Below are positions 4,566 through 6,101 of a stretch of DNA of 6,101 nt, piece after piece (position 1 is the stretch's first letter; each line of letters starts with the position of its first letter). Both the position numbers and the translations under genes were made by a program. Under the pieces are notes generated by a model. It was given only the letters and a program-made list of their open reading frames with translations. It had not been told where the DNA came from and did no database searches. The DNA comes from Deltaproteobacteria bacterium (GTDB taxonomy: Bacteria; Desulfobacterota; Desulfobacteria; Desulfobacterales; C00003060), in assembly GCA_019309815.1 (NCBI GenBank), contig JAFDFO010000172.1, positions 1 to 6,101 on the forward strand. The letters are read 5' to 3'.

Positions 4566-5771
4566 TTACCGATGAGCCAGCCTGTATTGTAGTCTCAGAA
4601 GAAGGTTTTTCGCCAAAGCCCCACCGATGCCCCCACAATGCCACGACTTGACTACGAAGGGGAGTGGGTCATCAATAAGCGGAACGCAAGCAACGCGGTT
4701 TTTCGTGCGAGGCCAGAGAAAACTCTGAAGGGTCAGGTTCCTGTAATACAGAAGTCTGATGAGCTCCAGGAAACTGTGCTGCCAGTAGATTTCATGACTG
4801 TAGCTTGTGATGCGCTTCTTCACTCCCTCAACCAGATCAAGATAGGCAATGGAAGAAAGATCCATGCCCGCTGCCATACAAAGCCGCTCCTGTAAAACCG
4901 GGCGAACGTTTATCTCCATGAGCTTGTACTGGTTGTCTCTACTGTCATACTTAAACTCCACCGTAGACAAACCACGATAGTCAAAGCTTTTCAGAAGCTT
5001 TAACGCAGCTGCTCGAACTTCCCTGATCATGGGGATAGTCTTTGACAAACAGGACACACCAAGCCCCACCGGGTGTTGGCGAAGCTTCTGAAGACACATC
5101 TCTGCCAGTACATTGCCTTGAGTATCTACATATGAATGATAGTTAAACAGGCAATCATCTTCTCCAGGTACAATTTCTGACACCATTACCCCCACGTTGT
5201 GTCTTTGGGCATCAGAGAACTTTTCGATCAATTCCTTTGGATTATGAACGACCCGTACTTTTTTTTGATAGACGTCGAAGAAGCTGTGGGATTCGTATGG
5301 CTTCAGAATGCACGGATAACCGAGGGTATCGTCGTGTTTTGCCAGAGATTTAATGGAATCCGGAAAAGAGACTTTTGCCAGAGGAATACCGATTTCTTGG
5401 GCATGAAGGTAGAGTAAGCGCTTATTCATAATCCTTGAGATGACATCCCATCCCTGAACAGTAGGAATGTAGCGAGCTTTAAGGGCATCCCTGTTTCGAG
5501 AAATAAAAGAGACTGAAACATCATTGCAGGGCATGAGTAGTGCCCCATCCCAGTTTTTTCTTGTCTTCAGTAAGCGTCCGAGAAGTTCTCTGCCATTGTC
5601 TTTCAGGGAGGGGGCTCTAACCCGATCGGAAATGAATTTCGAGAACCAGGCATGATCTCTGGTAGCAGTCGACACATAAATGACCTTGACACCGGATTGA
5701 GCCAGAGCCCGAACAACACCAAGGGCTATGTCACCATGGCCCAAAACCACTGCTTTCCTCACAACACTCAA
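4566..5771 (-). CDS. ATP-grasp superfamily ligase, carboxylate-amine ligase-like
   Basis: This 401-residue protein has the layout of predicted ATP-dependent carboligases (COG3919-like). It has an N-terminal Rossmann-type preATP-grasp domain (VVLGHGDIALGVVRAL, 8-23, then LLMPCNDVSVSFI, 78-90). The ATP-grasp fold runs from about 115 to 315, with NKRLLYLHAQEIGIP (116-130), CILKPYES (154-161; ATP-binding Lys157), SEIVPGEDD (198-206) and the Mg-binding pair Glu272 (VEFKYD) and Glu287-Asn289 (LMEINVRP). A C-terminal tail of about 85 residues lacks a recognised domain. Such enzymes join a carboxylate to an amine through an acyl phosphate. The substrate cannot be read from the sequence. The gene converges with the capA-like gene, and the pairing hints at surface-polymer or peptide-like modification. 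The start is TTG 5771, the only usable one after the upstream in-frame stop apart from internal GTG 5762. Confidence 0.88.
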   Translation of the reverse strand: MSVVRKAVVLGHGDIALGVVRALAQSGVKVIYVSTATRDHAWFSKFISDRVRAPSLKDNGRELLGRLLKTRKNWDGALLMPCNDVSVSFISRNRDALKARYIPTVQGWDVISRIMNKRLLYLHAQEIGIPLAKVSFPDSIKSLAKHDDTLGYPCILKPYESHSFFDVYQKKVRVVHNPKELIEKFSDAQRHNVGVMVSEIVPGEDDCLFNYHSYVDTQGNVLAEMCLQKLRQHPVGLGVSCLSKTIPMIREVRAAALKLLKSFDYRGLSTVEFKYDSRDNQYKLMEINVRPVLQERLCMAAGMDLSSIAYLDLVEGVKKRITSYSHEIYWQHSFLELIRLLYYRNLTLQSFLWPRTKNRVACVPLIDDPLPFVVKSWHCGGIGGALAKNLLLRLQYRLAHR

Positions 5772-5781
5772 GTTATGACGG

Positions 5782-5788
5782 TCTCCCT
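5782..5788 (-). promoter_or_regulatory. Ribosome binding site supporting the TTG start of the ATP-grasp gene
   Basis: On the minus strand GAGGGAG lies about 10 bases before the TTG at 5771. The 35 or so codons upstream of TTG, back to an in-frame TAG, contain no ATG, GTG or TTG, so this site and codon decide the start. The spacing is slightly long. Confidence 0.5.
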
Positions 5789-5884
5789 CTTTGGGCTTCT
5801 CAGCTTCCTGTTTGCCGGACCGGCCGGTAGTCGTGGCAGTAAAGGCGATTTGTCCTGATCCCCTGTTTCGGAATGTCTATTTGT

Positions 5885-5913
5885 TACCTATGCTACCAAG
5901 TGGCGTCTGTCAA
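5885..5913 (-). promoter_or_regulatory. Candidate promoter of the ATP-grasp gene
   Basis: A perfect TTGACA -35 box is present on the minus strand (5908-5913). The position 17 bases further on reads TAGGTA, a poor -10 match. It would give a leader of over 100 bases before the TTG at 5771. The rest of 5772-5987 shows only a CCGGCCGG palindrome near 5818-5826 and nothing I can call a gene. Confidence 0.28.
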
Positions 5914-5987
5914 TTAATGCGTGTGTCTTTCCTCCCCTTGAAAATGTCGTTGACTCCCCGAAAACCGTGATGATAAAAGGGATTCCA

Positions 5988-6089
5988 ACAATTTTGCCAA
6001 TGCAGCTCAGGGGTAGAGCAACTGATTGGTCGTTGGTTGCCTGCCTTTGTTGTTTCAAGGGCCTATGATATTACAGGGCATATTTGGGG
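5988..6089. repeat. tRNA-like diverged repeat, copy B
   Basis: GCAGCTCAGGGGTAGAGCA with the following CTGATT closely matches the D-arm and start of the anticodon arm of a bacterial tRNA-Thr, and GCCAATG just before it could be an acceptor strand. The anticodon loop is then missing and no closing acceptor strand follows, so it is not a working tRNA. It aligns with copy A at 2883-2983, including a downstream part that is not tRNA-like (TTGCC, TTCAAG, TATGA all shared in register). The element may continue past the window edge, since the alignment weakens only after about 6089. Confidence 0.7.
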
Positions 6090-6101
6090 CGATATTGGGA
6101 A

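Noticed and set aside
5988..6075. Functional tRNA-Thr gene at the right end of the window
   Set aside because: The sequence from GCCAATG to CTGATT is very tRNA-like, but the anticodon loop is absent and the 3' half does not pair with the 5' acceptor strand.
1..6101. CRISPR array, toxin-antitoxin pair, retron or other defence system
   Set aside because: There is no regularly spaced repeat series, no reverse transcriptase, nuclease or small paired genes. The direct repeats present are two-copy and contain gene-end sequence.

Overview
The window looks like bacterial chromosome of moderate GC, rich in anabolic and accessory genes. Several sequence habits (TTG starts, 8-bp TTGAWYCC-type tandem repeats, GC-rich hairpin blocks between genes, an archaeal-type split decarboxylase in a bacterial setting) remind me of anaerobic Desulfobacterota or related sediment bacteria. 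That placement is an impression from composition and gene content; there is no phylogenetic marker here.

Layout. Positions 1-268: possible 3' end of an upstream gene, then a short tandem repeat running directly into a hairpin. Positions 269-1286: a two-gene alpha/beta pair of a thiamine-diphosphate (ThDP) 2-oxo acid decarboxylase, best matched to sulfopyruvate decarboxylase (ComD/ComE type). The beta gene is intact. The alpha gene is broken by an internal deletion of roughly 55 nt that shifts the frame near 532. A strong hairpin closes the pair. Positions 1498-2871: an intact NAD(P)-dependent aldehyde dehydrogenase of the phosphonoacetaldehyde/sulfoacetaldehyde type, after a GC-rich repeat block. 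Positions 3070-4269: a membrane-anchored CapA-family (PGA_cap) metallophosphatase-like protein. Positions 4566-5771, minus strand: an ATP-grasp ligase converging on the capA-like gene. Positions 5772-6101: leader of the ATP-grasp gene and the second copy of a diverged tRNA-like repeat.

How the genes may work together. The decarboxylase would turn a 3-sulfo- or 3-phosphono-pyruvate into the C2 aldehyde, and the dehydrogenase would oxidise that to sulfoacetate or phosphonoacetate. The residues I can read favour sulfopyruvate (AQVPMG in alpha, STGNQPT in beta). With alpha broken, the first step is probably lost in this copy unless the deletion is an assembly error. The CapA-like protein plus ATP-grasp ligase suggests a second theme: making or decorating a cell-surface polymer or amide-linked product.

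The most notable structure is genomic. A 112-bp segment containing the last 24 codons, the stop and the early 3' flank of the aldehyde dehydrogenase gene is repeated at 96% identity on the far side of the capA-like gene, so that gene sits between direct repeats. The right edge of the duplication falls inside a tRNA-like repeat (D-arm-like AGCTCAGGGTAGAGC) that recurs, about 70% identical, at the window's right end. Both coding differences between the duplicated ends are synonymous, which suggests the second copy came from a diverged but functional allele. This looks like a gene-exchange site. I found no integrase, transposase or CRISPR array here, so a new defence or mobile system is not supported.
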